The notes under the pieces: generated by a model | Databases searched by the model: none | The model's input: the letters and a program-made list of their open reading frames with translations, nothing else | What the model was told of the DNA's origin: nothing | Assembly: GCF_000504285.1 (NCBI RefSeq) | Contig: NZ_KI632511.1 | Coordinates: 2,725,372 to 2,789,371 of the forward strand | Reading direction: 5' to 3' | DNA from: Actinospica robiniae DSM 44927 | GTDB taxonomy: Bacteria > Actinomycetota > Actinomycetes > Streptomycetales > Catenulisporaceae | Length of the DNA stretch: 64,000 nt | In this document: positions 33,561-41,397 of the stretch, in pieces | Layout of the letters: each line of letters opens with the position of its first letter | Numbering within the stretch: position 1 is the stretch's first letter | Translations under genes and position numbers: made by a program

Positions 33561-34651
33561 GCGCTGGTTCCCTTCATACCTTTCAGAGCGACGGGTGCCC
33601 CGTCGAGTTCGAGGCTGCGCGAGGCGGACTCGAGGATGTCCACCACGCGCAGGCCCGCGCGTCCGTCGGTCGGCGGCGGGGTTCCGGTGGTGATCGCGGT
33701 GGCGAAGGCCTCGACCATGGCGCGCAGCGCCTCGCGTTCGACCAGCGCGGGCGCGACCATGTCGCCGGAGCGGTAGCTGATCTGCATCTGCCGCCGGGTC
33801 TGCTCGTTCTGCTGGTCCAGCGGGGTCAGGTCGACGCCGCGGTCGAACAGCGCGATCCGCTGGGCCGGGTTCAGGTCGTCCCACAGCAGAGTGCGCTTGG
33901 AGCCGCCGATCATGGTGGTGCGCACCTTGCTCGGCGAGAGCCAGTTGACGTGGAAGTGCGCGATCGCGCCGCCGGTCAGGCGCAGGGTGAGGTAGCCGAC
34001 GCAGGCGCGTCCGGCCCCGATCGGGTCGGCGCCGTGCGCGGCCACCGAGATCGGCTCCATCCCGGCGGGCAGGATGAAGTCGAGGATGGACAGATCGTGC
34101 GGAGCCAGGTCCCACAACACGTCCACGTCCGGCTGCACCAGCCCGAGGTTGATCCGGACCGAGTCGAGGAAGTGCACCTCGCCCAGCTCGCCCGAGGCGA
34201 TCAGATCCCTGATGTAGGTGACGGCCGGGGTGTAGCAGTAGGTGTGGTCGCACATCAGGGTCAGGCCCTGCTCGGCGGCCACCTCGACCAGCTCCCGGCC
34301 CTCGGCGTAGCTGGCCGCGAGCGGCTTCTCCACCAGCACGTGCTTGCCCGCGCGCAGGGCGGCGAGGGCGAGGTCGCGGTGGGTGGCCGCCGGCGTGGCG
34401 ATGGCCACGGCCGCGACCTTCGGGTCGGCCAGCACCGCGGCGTAGTCGTCGGTCGCCGTCACCGTCGAGTACCGGCCCAGGGCCCGGCGGGCCCGCTCGA
34501 TCTGCAGGTCGCACATCCAGCGCAGCTCGAAGGACTCCGAGGCCTGGAAGTTGCGCACCAGGTTCGGGCCCCAGTAGCCGCCGCCGACCACCGCCACCCC
34601 CAGCCGGCCGTCGGCCTCCGCCGCTCGGGCTCCGGGTATCTCCGTGGTCAT
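33557..34651 (-). CDS. Gfo/Idh/MocA oxidoreductase (WbpB-like)
   Basis: 364 residues. NAD(P)-binding VAVVGGGYWGPNLVRNF, the catalytic-Lys EKP motif (HVLVEKPLAASYAEG) and a C-terminal alpha/beta domain with DLAPHDLSILDFI. In WbpB-type enzymes it oxidises UDP-GlcNAcA at C3 for transamination by a DegT partner, both of which are present here. ATG 34651 has GGGGAGAG upstream; the open frame to 34810 has no ribosome site. Confidence 0.88.
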   Translation of the reverse strand: MTTEIPGARAAEADGRLGVAVVGGGYWGPNLVRNFQASESFELRWMCDLQIERARRALGRYSTVTATDDYAAVLADPKVAAVAIATPAATHRDLALAALRAGKHVLVEKPLAASYAEGRELVEVAAEQGLTLMCDHTYCYTPAVTYIRDLIASGELGEVHFLDSVRINLGLVQPDVDVLWDLAPHDLSILDFILPAGMEPISVAAHGADPIGAGRACVGYLTLRLTGGAIAHFHVNWLSPSKVRTTMIGGSKRTLLWDDLNPAQRIALFDRGVDLTPLDQQNEQTRRQMQISYRSGDMVAPALVEREALRAMVEAFATAITTGTPPPTDGRAGLRVVDILESASRSLELDGAPVALKGMKGTSA

Positions 34652-34662
34652 ACTCTCCCCCA

Positions 34663-36138
34663 TCAGTAGGCTCCGTCGCCGCGCACGACGGCCGTAGTGG
34701 TGCGCAGCAGGATCATCGCGTCCAGGCTGGGCGACCAGTTCTCCACGTAACTCAGGTCGAGGCGCACCGACTCGGCGCCCGAGAGCGTCGAGCGGCCGCT
34801 GATCTGCCACAGGCCGGTCAGGCCCGGCTTGACCACCAGGCGCCGGCGCATCTCCTCGGTGTAGCGGGCCACCTCGGCCGGCAGCGGCGGGCGCGGTCCG
34901 ACCAGCGCCATCGAGCCGCCGACGACGTTGAACAGCTGCGGCAGCTCGTCCAGCGAGTAGCGGCGCAGCACTGCGCCGATCCGGGTCAGCCGCGGGTCGT
35001 TGCTGATCTTGAACAGCGGCGAGTCCGCGGGCATCTCGTTCAGGTGCGCGAGCGCGGCCAGCCGGGCCTCGGCGTCCACCACCATGGTGCGGAACTTCAG
35101 GCAGGTGAACTCGGCGCCGCCCTTACCCACCCGGGTCTGCCGGAAGAGCGCCGGGCCCGGGCTGGTGGCGCGCACCAGCACCGCCAGCGTCAGCATCAGG
35201 GGGCTGAGCAGGGTCAGGATGAGCAGCGCGGCCAGGCGCTGGCAGAGGTCGGTGGCCCAGCGCGAGGGGCCGGTGAGCACCGGCGCGCGCAGGTGCAGCA
35301 GCGGCAGGCCGCCGCTGCTGGCCACCGCGATCCGCTCGGCCGCCACGTCGGCGAGTATCGGCGCCAGCGCCACGTCGACGCCGGCCTCGTGCAGCTCCCA
35401 GCAGATCCGGCGCAGCGCCGCCCGGCTCAGGCCGGAGCCGCCGAGCAGGATCACCGCGTCGCAGCCGTTGGCCCGGGCCGCGCGGACGATCTCGTTGGCG
35501 CCGCCCACCACCGGGACGGTCAGGTCGAGCAGGCCGTCCGGCTCGTCCTCGCCGAGCACGCAGGCGGCGACCACGCGCAGCCGGCGGGCGTCGGCCGGGC
35601 GCAGGTGGCGCAGGAACTCGTCGATCGGCCCGGCCTGACCGACGATCAGGCCGCGGCGCGGGCCGTGCCGCTGGCCGTAGCCCTGCGCGCCGAGGCGCTG
35701 GACCAGGACCCTGAGCAAGGGCGTGAACAGCGCGGCGAGCACCACCGCGAGCACGACCCGGCGCAGCAGGGCCACGCTGTCGACCAGCAGGCCGGCGAAG
35801 GCCAGCAGCACGCCGACGCGGGCGGCGGCGCGCAGCACGCGTCCGCCCAGGCCGTCGTCGCCGGGCAGCAGGCGCCGGCCGTAGGTGCCGCAGGCGGCCA
35901 GGCCGAGCACCCACAGCGGCACGATCGCCGCCGTGGCCACCCGGGTGGCGGTGCCGCGCAGCCCTGCGGCATCGCTCCCGCCCAGGTGCCAGACGGTGGT
36001 CAGCGCCGCCGCGACCCCGGCGGCGCAGGCATCGGATAGGACCAGGGTCCAGATTCGGGGGCGGCGCGGGCCCGCCAGCAGCCCGCGGAACTCCGCATCC
36101 GGTTCTCGACGCGTGGAGGTGAAACTGACTGAAGTCAT
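34663..36138 (-). CDS. polyprenyl glycosylphosphotransferase (WbaP/CpsE-like), initiates repeat-unit synthesis
   Basis: 491 residues. Four to five N-terminal helices (about 25-145), a central nucleotide-binding-like domain (CDAVILLGGSGLSRAALRRI), another helix and the bacterial sugar transferase domain (about 310-491). That domain shows TRVGKGGAEFTCLKFRTM, SLDELPQLFNVVGGSMALVG and KPGLTGLWQISGRS. Transfers a sugar-1-phosphate to undecaprenyl phosphate. ATG 36138 follows GGGGAGAG. First gene of the leftward sugar operon, 11 bases before the Gfo/Idh gene. Confidence 0.92.
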   Translation of the reverse strand: MTSVSFTSTRREPDAEFRGLLAGPRRPRIWTLVLSDACAAGVAAALTTVWHLGGSDAAGLRGTATRVATAAIVPLWVLGLAACGTYGRRLLPGDDGLGGRVLRAAARVGVLLAFAGLLVDSVALLRRVVLAVVLAALFTPLLRVLVQRLGAQGYGQRHGPRRGLIVGQAGPIDEFLRHLRPADARRLRVVAACVLGEDEPDGLLDLTVPVVGGANEIVRAARANGCDAVILLGGSGLSRAALRRICWELHEAGVDVALAPILADVAAERIAVASSGGLPLLHLRAPVLTGPSRWATDLCQRLAALLILTLLSPLMLTLAVLVRATSPGPALFRQTRVGKGGAEFTCLKFRTMVVDAEARLAALAHLNEMPADSPLFKISNDPRLTRIGAVLRRYSLDELPQLFNVVGGSMALVGPRPPLPAEVARYTEEMRRRLVVKPGLTGLWQISGRSTLSGAESVRLDLSYVENWSPSLDAMILLRTTTAVVRGDGAY

Positions 36139-36585
36139 CGCTCTCCCCGGACAATGATCAGTGTACGGCGGAACAGACAGTGCACGTGGAAACGCGAATG
36201 CCACCACCTCTGTCACAGGTGAAGGTCCCTCCCCTTCAACACCCTGACAGCCTGGGGAACCAGAAGCGGCAGCAGCTTCCTACACGGCAGCAAGCTAGCG
36301 GCAAACGGGGTCCGATTGAAAGGGTTTCACCAAAGCTTCATAAAGCCGCCTGGTGCACAGGGGCGCGAGCTGCGGTGACAGCGCGCGCCCCGCGTGACTT
36401 GTCACGCGGAGTGAGGCTCGACTTACGTTTCGATGTCGGCATAACAGGACGCTTGGAACCAATCGGGCAGCCATCGGACCGCCGAGATCCTCGATCTTGG
36501 CCGTACTTTACCGTAGATTGCCGTTACTTGATATTTTCCCGGTTCCGGTGGACAGCGTCGACGAGCGGCCCTGATACTGGCCCGC
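36139..36585. promoter_or_regulatory. divergent 447-bp control region with an 18-bp palindrome
   Basis: Between the leftward initiating transferase and the rightward GT2 pair. CGCGTGAC-TT-GTCACGCG at 36391-36408 is a perfect inverted repeat and a candidate operator. A stretch around 36500-36545 is clearly AT-richer than its surroundings and could hold promoters. GGGGCGCG / CGCGCCCC (36360-36391) forms a second hairpin next to it. Confidence 0.5.
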
Positions 36586-37464
36586 GTGCCCAGCATCATC
36601 GTCCCCGCATACAACGAGGCCCCGGCCCTTCGCCGTCTTCTGCCGCGCCTGCTGGCGGGCGCGGAGCCGGACGAGTTCGAGGTCGTGGTGATCGCCAACG
36701 GCTGCACCGACGACTCGGCCGAGGCGGCGCGCTCCTTCGGCCCGGCGGTGCGGGTGCTTGAGACCCCGGTGGCCAACAAGTTCCGCGCGCTGCGGCTGGG
36801 CGACGAGGCGGCCGGCAGCTTCCCGCGGATCTACCTCGACTCCGACGTCGAACTCGGCTGCGCGGACGCGCGGGCGCTGGCGGCGGCGGTGCAGGCCGGC
36901 CCGGTGCTGGCCGCCGCGCCGGAGCGGGAGATCCCGCTGGCCGGCTGCTCCTGGACGGTGCGCTGGTACTACGAGGTGTGGCTGCGGCTGCCGGTGGTGC
37001 GCTCCGGGCTCTTCGGCCGCGGCGTGATCGCCGTGTCCGCGGCCGGATACGAGCGGCTGGCCGCGATCCCGGAGCTGATGGGCGACGACCTCGCCGCCTC
37101 GCTCGCGTTCAGCGAGCAGGAGCGCACCGTGGTGGAGCAGGCACGGGCTCTGATATACCCGCCGCGCACGCTCGCGGACCTGGTGCGCCGGCGGACCCGG
37201 GTCAACACCGTCACCGCCCAGGCCGGAGCGCGCGCCGAGCTCGCCGGCGCCGGCGCGGAGGCCCGCACCAGCCGCGCCGACCTCATGGCCCTGATACGCA
37301 GCGCGCCGGTCCGGATGACCCCGCGGGTGGCCTGGTTCCTGTACGTCACCGTGGTCACGCGGCGCAAGTCCCGCAAAGCCGTCGCGGCCGGCGACTTCGC
37401 GACCTGGCTGCGCGACGAGAGCAGCCGGGAGTCGGCCACGTCCACGGGAGGCACGAGCGTATGA
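36586..37464 (+). CDS. GT2-family glycosyltransferase
   Basis: 292 residues. MPSIIVPAYNEAPALRRLL, VVVIANGCTDDSAEAA and the DxD motif YLDSDVELG define a GT-A enzyme. A C-terminal region with basic segments (RRTRVNTV, RRKSRKAV) suggests membrane association. GTG 36586 is the family-consistent start. It overlaps the next GT2 gene (ATGA). Confidence 0.85.
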   Translation: MPSIIVPAYNEAPALRRLLPRLLAGAEPDEFEVVVIANGCTDDSAEAARSFGPAVRVLETPVANKFRALRLGDEAAGSFPRIYLDSDVELGCADARALAAAVQAGPVLAAAPEREIPLAGCSWTVRWYYEVWLRLPVVRSGLFGRGVIAVSAAGYERLAAIPELMGDDLAASLAFSEQERTVVEQARALIYPPRTLADLVRRRTRVNTVTAQAGARAELAGAGAEARTSRADLMALIRSAPVRMTPRVAWFLYVTVVTRRKSRKAVAAGDFATWLRDESSRESATSTGGTSV

Positions 37465-38366
37465 GTACTCATATAGAGGTGGTCGTCGTCACCTGGAACA
37501 GCGCGGCGATCCTCGGCGGTCTGCTGGACTCGCTTCCGGCCGGCCTGGACGGGCTGGCCTACCACCTGACGGTCGTCGACAACGACTCCGCGGACGAGAC
37601 GGTGCGCCTGGCCGAGACCTGGCTGCGCGCGCACGAGAGCGTGGACGGATGCGTCCTGCAGACCGGCCGCAACGCCGGCTACGCGGCCGCGATCAACGCG
37701 GGCCTGCGAGCGGCCGAGCCCTATACCTCGGCCCTGATTCTGAACCCTGACATCCGGCTCGAGCCCGGCACCGCGGCGCGGCTGCTGGCGGCGCTCGACG
37801 CTCCGGGCACGGGTATCGTCGTACCCTGTATCTATAGTGCGACCGGCGAACTGGCGCACTCGCTGCGCCGCGAGCCCTCGATCCCGCGCGCCTTCGGCGA
37901 GGCCGTGCTCGGCGGCCGGGCGGGCCGGGTGGGGTGGCTCGGCGAGAGCGTGCTCGACCCCGCCGCGTATCAGGAGGCGACGACGGTGGACTGGGCCACC
38001 GGTGCGATCATGCTGATCTCGGCGCAGTGCCTGGAGAAGTGCGGGCTGTGGGACGAATCGTTCTTCCTCTACTCCGAGGAGACCGAGTTCGCCCTGCGCG
38101 CCCGCGATCACGGCTTCGCCACCCGCCTCGCGCCCGAGGCCAGGGTCACCCACCTCGGCGGCGAGTCCAACACCTCGGCCCGGCTGTGGGCGCTGCTCTC
38201 GGTCAACCGCGTGCGCCTGTACCGACGCCGGCACAGCGCTCCGGCCACCGCGCTCTACTGGTCCGCGGTCATGCTCCGCGAGACCCCGCGAGCCGTGCTC
38301 GGCCGCCGCACCAGCCGCGCCGCCGTCACGGCGCTGCTGCGGCTACGCCCCGTCACCGTGCCCTGA
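37461..38366 (+). CDS. GT2-family glycosyltransferase (rhamnosyltransferase-like)
   Basis: 301 residues. VVVVTWNSAAILGGLLDSL, LTVVDNDSADETV, GRNAGYAAAINAGL and ALILNPDIRLEPG are typical of the WcaE/rhamnosyltransferase-like GT2 group; FFLYSEETEFALRARDHG contains the general-base region. Translationally coupled to the preceding GT2 gene. The rhamnose assignment is only a family tendency. Confidence 0.86.
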   Translation: MSTHIEVVVVTWNSAAILGGLLDSLPAGLDGLAYHLTVVDNDSADETVRLAETWLRAHESVDGCVLQTGRNAGYAAAINAGLRAAEPYTSALILNPDIRLEPGTAARLLAALDAPGTGIVVPCIYSATGELAHSLRREPSIPRAFGEAVLGGRAGRVGWLGESVLDPAAYQEATTVDWATGAIMLISAQCLEKCGLWDESFFLYSEETEFALRARDHGFATRLAPEARVTHLGGESNTSARLWALLSVNRVRLYRRRHSAPATALYWSAVMLRETPRAVLGRRTSRAAVTALLRLRPVTVP

Positions 38367-38400
38367 CGACTTCTCCGAAAGTTCGCCCGGGCGCGCTATC

Positions 38401-39600
38401 GTGCGCGCCGTGACCGAGTCCCTGCCTGAGCAGACCACGCCCGACGTGCCGCTACCCCGGATCGCCCGGGAATGGGGCCGGATCGGGATCACGGGCTTCG
38501 GCGGCCCGCCCGCGCACATCGCGCTGCTGCGCAAGCTGTGCGTCGCCGAGCGGAAGTGGATCCCGGCGGACGAGTTCGAGGACGCGATCGCCACCTGCAA
38601 CCTGTTGCCCGGGCCCGCCTCCACCCAGCTGGCGATCTGGTGCGGCTACCGGCTGCGCCGCCGGCTCGGCGCCGTCGTCGCCGGGGTCTGCTTCATCGTG
38701 CCCGGCCTGGTCCTGATCCTCGCGCTCTCAGCGCTCTTCCTCGCCGCACACCCGCCGACCTGGGTGCTCGGCGCCGCGGCGGGCGCCGGGGCCGCCGTTC
38801 CAGCCGTCGCGGTGCACGCGGCGTGGGGTCTCGCCCCGGCCAGCTGGAAGCGGATGCAGGACCCGGCCCAGCCCGGCCGGCACGCGCCCGCGTCGTCGCG
38901 CCGACGTTGGATCGGCTACGCCGTGATCGGCGGCGTCGCGGCGGCCACGATCGGGCCGTTCCTCGTGTTGGTCCTGCTCGCCTGCGGCCTGATCGAGATC
39001 GCTGTGCGCATCAAGCCGGCGGCACTGTCCCCGGCAGGGCTGCCGCTGCCGCTTGCGGGCGTCGGCACCGGCGGGCTCGGCGCGCTGGCGTGGACCGCGC
39101 TCAAGGTCGGCGCCCTTTCGTACGGCGGCGGATTCGTCATCATTCCGCTGATGCAGCACGACGCGGTGACCACGTACCACTGGATGTCCGGCGCGCAGTT
39201 CCTCGACGCGGTCGCCCTCGGCCAGGTCACCCCCGGCCCGGTGGTGCTCACCACGGGCGCGGTCGGCTACGCGGCGGCCGGGATCGGCGGCGGATTGCTG
39301 GCCGTGGCCGTCGCATTCAGTCCGTCGTTCCTCTTCGTCCTGCTCGGTGCACACCACTTCGACCGGCTGCGCCGCAACCAGCCGGTCCAGGCGTTCCTCA
39401 CCGGCGCCGGTCCGACCGTCATCGGGGCGATCGCCGGCTCCGCCGTCCCGCTGACACTCGCCCTCAGCCACGGCTGGCAGTACCCGCTGCTCGCCGCCGC
39501 GGCCGCTGGGCTCTTCCTCGGCCGGCGCGGCGTGGTCTCGATCCTGCTGCTCGCCGCCCTCGTCGGCGTCGTCGCGGCGCTAGCCGGAGCGCCCGTCTGA
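38401..39600 (+). CDS. chrA: ChrA-type chromate transporter
   Basis: 399 residues with two homologous CHR halves. The first half starts GRIGITGFGGPPAHIALLRK and contains CNLLPGPASTQLAIWCGY; the second starts LKVGALSYGGGFVIIPLMQ and contains ALGQVTPGPVVLTTGAVGY. Family members extrude chromate, driven by the proton gradient; some carry other anions. GTG 38401 is listed; GTG 38410 is equally possible because neither has a clear ribosome site. The stop lies 21 bp inside the convergent TetR gene, which may regulate it. Confidence 0.88.
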   Translation: MRAVTESLPEQTTPDVPLPRIAREWGRIGITGFGGPPAHIALLRKLCVAERKWIPADEFEDAIATCNLLPGPASTQLAIWCGYRLRRRLGAVVAGVCFIVPGLVLILALSALFLAAHPPTWVLGAAAGAGAAVPAVAVHAAWGLAPASWKRMQDPAQPGRHAPASSRRRWIGYAVIGGVAAATIGPFLVLVLLACGLIEIAVRIKPAALSPAGLPLPLAGVGTGGLGALAWTALKVGALSYGGGFVIIPLMQHDAVTTYHWMSGAQFLDAVALGQVTPGPVVLTTGAVGYAAAGIGGGLLAVAVAFSPSFLFVLLGAHHFDRLRRNQPVQAFLTGAGPTVIGAIAGSAVPLTLALSHGWQYPLLAAAAAGLFLGRRGVVSILLLAALVGVVAALAGAPV

Positions 39601-40413
39601 CGCCAGCCGCTCGAAGGTGTCGAGAAGGAGTCCGAGGCAGGACTCGAAGGCGCTCATCTGGGCGTGCTCGACCACGAGCGGACCGAACGCGGCCAGGTTG
39701 GGCAGCTTTTCCGGATCGACGTCGCCGTACGCCTCCTGCCAGCGCCGGCTGTCGGCTTCCTGCTCCTCGGCCGGGCTGGCCAGGTAGTCGGCGTCGACGG
39801 CGCTGAAGGCGAGGATGAAGTCGCCGAGGCTGCGGTAGAGCCGCACGGCCTGCTCGCCCTCGAAGCCGGCCGTGCGCAGCTGCCCGAGCAGCAGGTCGAT
39901 CACCCGAGCCTCGTTCTCGCCGCCGGTCACCCGCGCGGCCACGGCGATGGCCACCCGCGGGTGGGCGAGGTACGCCGCGTAGGTGGCGCGGGCCAGCGAG
40001 CGCAGGTTCTCCTTCCAGCTTCCGCCGGGGCGGTAGTTCGAAAGCGCCTGGCCGATCAGCCGGTCCGCGACGGCGAGCATCAGCGCATCCATCCCGGCGA
40101 AGTGGCGGTAGATCGCGGTCGGGTCGCAGCCGAGCGCAGCGCCGAGCCGGCGCACCGAGAGCGAGGCCGCGCCGTGCTCGCCCACCAGGCCCATCGCGGT
40201 GTCCACGATCAGCTCCTTGGAGAGCACCGCGCCGGAGCGGGTCCGGGTGTTGCGGGTGCGCTTGGCGATCACCCGCTCCCGCGGGGCCGGCTCGGCCGGC
40301 TCGGACCGCTCGGACGGCTCGGACGGCTCGGACAATTCGGACCGCTTGGGCGGCTCGCCGGCGGAACTGTCCGCCGCCCGTTCGGCCCGCTTGCCCGCCA
40401 CGTCATCTGCCAC
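39580..40413 (-). CDS. TetR-family regulator with repetitive acidic N-terminal tail
   Basis: About 277 residues. The TetR helix-turn-helix (LIVDTAMGLVGEHGAASLSV through AALGCDPTAIYRHF) sits near residues 70-110, followed by a helical ligand/dimer domain with YRSLGDFILAF. Ahead of the DNA-binding domain is a low-complexity run of Ser-Glu-Pro/Leu/Arg triplets encoded by a 9-bp repeat. GTG 40413 follows GAGGGCGG; ATG 40443 is in frame but lacks a ribosome site. Convergent with and overlapping chrA. Confidence 0.82.
   Translation of the reverse strand: MADDVAGKRAERAADSSAGEPPKRSELSEPSEPSERSEPAEPAPRERVIAKRTRNTRTRSGAVLSKELIVDTAMGLVGEHGAASLSVRRLGAALGCDPTAIYRHFAGMDALMLAVADRLIGQALSNYRPGGSWKENLRSLARATYAAYLAHPRVAIAVAARVTGGENEARVIDLLLGQLRTAGFEGEQAVRLYRSLGDFILAFSAVDADYLASPAEEQEADSRRWQEAYGDVDPEKLPNLAAFGPLVVEHAQMSAFESCLGLLLDTFERLASDGRSG
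40291..40353. repeat. 9-bp tandem repeat within the TetR gene
   Basis: About seven imperfect copies of CTCGGACGG, encoding the Ser-Glu-Pro-like triplets of the N-terminal tail. Confidence 0.75.
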
Positions 40414-40739
40414 CTGCCGCCCTCGTTCCTGGTCGCCGCACATTCAATCACGGACGGCTTCGGGCCGGTGGCTGCCACGGGATGGTAACGGGGCCAGGCC
40501 CTTGGCTCTGCTGGAACCGAACCGGTTGGAGTACCGATTGCTGATTGGCCTTCAGCTCTACCTCCCTCCGGTCGTCGAGGCACTGCGCTGCGCGACCCTC
40601 GCACGCTCGGGGGCTCAACCACGCGCGGCGTTGCGCGGGGTCGGGTCACGCCGGCTCCTGGCGTGACAAAGGCGTGCGCCTCCGGCGGGCCCTCCGCCGA
40701 GCAGGTAGCCGGGCGAGGTCTCGGTTCGCAGGTGGTCGG

Positions 40740-40784
40740 GTTCGTGGTGGTGGGGTTCGTGGTGGTGGGGTTCGTGGTGGTGGG
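40740..40784. repeat. three tandem copies of a 15-bp G/T-rich unit
   Basis: GTTCGTGGTGGTGGG repeated three times exactly. On the + strand it is strongly G-rich (GGTGGTGGGG runs) and could form a G-quadruplex. Confidence 0.85.
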
Positions 40785-40794
40785 GTTCGGCGGC

Positions 40795-40948
40795 GCTCTC
40801 CCGGCGCCGGACACCCGAGGGGCTATCAGCGTCGTGGCGCATGCGCAACCGGCGTTGGCTCGGCCCGGCTGTCGCAGGATTCCGCATTCGCCGGTTGCGC
40901 CTGCGCCACGACGCTGATCGTGCCGCGCATGCCCGACGCCGAGAGAGC
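40795..40948. repeat. 154-bp imperfect palindromic element (MITE/REP-like)
   Basis: Two 60-base arms around a 34-base centre. The inner 30 bases (40825-40854 and 40889-40918) match at 29 of 30 positions, the outer 30 at about 21 of 30; the ends are GCTCTC and GAGAGC. The right end recurs at 20837-20872 with 34 of 36 identities. No coding capacity for a transposase. Confidence 0.72.
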
Positions 40949-41304
40949 ACCACCTCGAGGGAGAATCCTGCGCCGGGCCGGTGCCCGGTGCCCTCGCCGG
41001 GGGCGGGTCCGGGGGAGATTCTTCATGGCCGGTCGCGCCGCAGAATTCTGATCGGCCATCGTGCACGCCATTGCACTTCGTATTCATCTGGTTGCCCTCA
41101 GCGTAAACGCTGCTCGCGACAAATACTGCGAAAGCGGGTCATAGTCTTAGAGAGACATCTGAGGATTCCAACCGCGCGCAGGAAGGTGCCGAGGCATCAC
41201 GGGGCGCGGGCGACTGGATCGGTCCCGGCGCCGCCCTTCGCACTCACGAAGTCATCTGCGCAGCCGATTCGGACGACATGGGGCCCGGCCTGGAAAAAAG
41301 TTCG

Positions 41305-41319
41305 GTCAACACTGTTGAC
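41305..41319. promoter_or_regulatory. palindromic candidate operator upstream of the permease operon
   Basis: GTCAACA-C-TGTTGAC, a perfect 7+1+7 palindrome 78 bases before the permease ATG. It has the size and symmetry of a dimeric repressor site. No regulator gene is adjacent, so the binding protein is unknown. Confidence 0.55.
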
Positions 41320-41397
41320 TGATGGCTCCGGAGGCCGCACTATCGTCGGCAACCCCTGGGCATTTACCTCCGCCCTCCCCGACGCGAAGGACGTGCG

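Larger units (their letters stand above)
40414..41397. other. 984-bp intergenic region rich in repeats
   Basis: No convincing gene on either strand. It contains a small hairpin GTCACGCC / GGCGTGAC (40645-40667), three 15-bp tandem repeats (40740-40784), a 154-bp imperfect hairpin element (40795-40948) and a palindromic candidate operator (41305-41319). Frames open across it encode low-complexity arginine/threonine peptides and look like chance products of GC bias. Confidence 0.6.

Noticed and set aside
40740-40948. CRISPR-like array
   Set aside because: Direct repeats are contiguous with no spacers, and the larger repeat is inverted; no cas gene is near.
40269-41087. Minus-strand frame with an NPTTT repeat peptide
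   Set aside because: The repeat comes from the 15-bp DNA repeat, the frame crosses the palindromic element and the TetR 5' end, and there is no ribosome site or family match.
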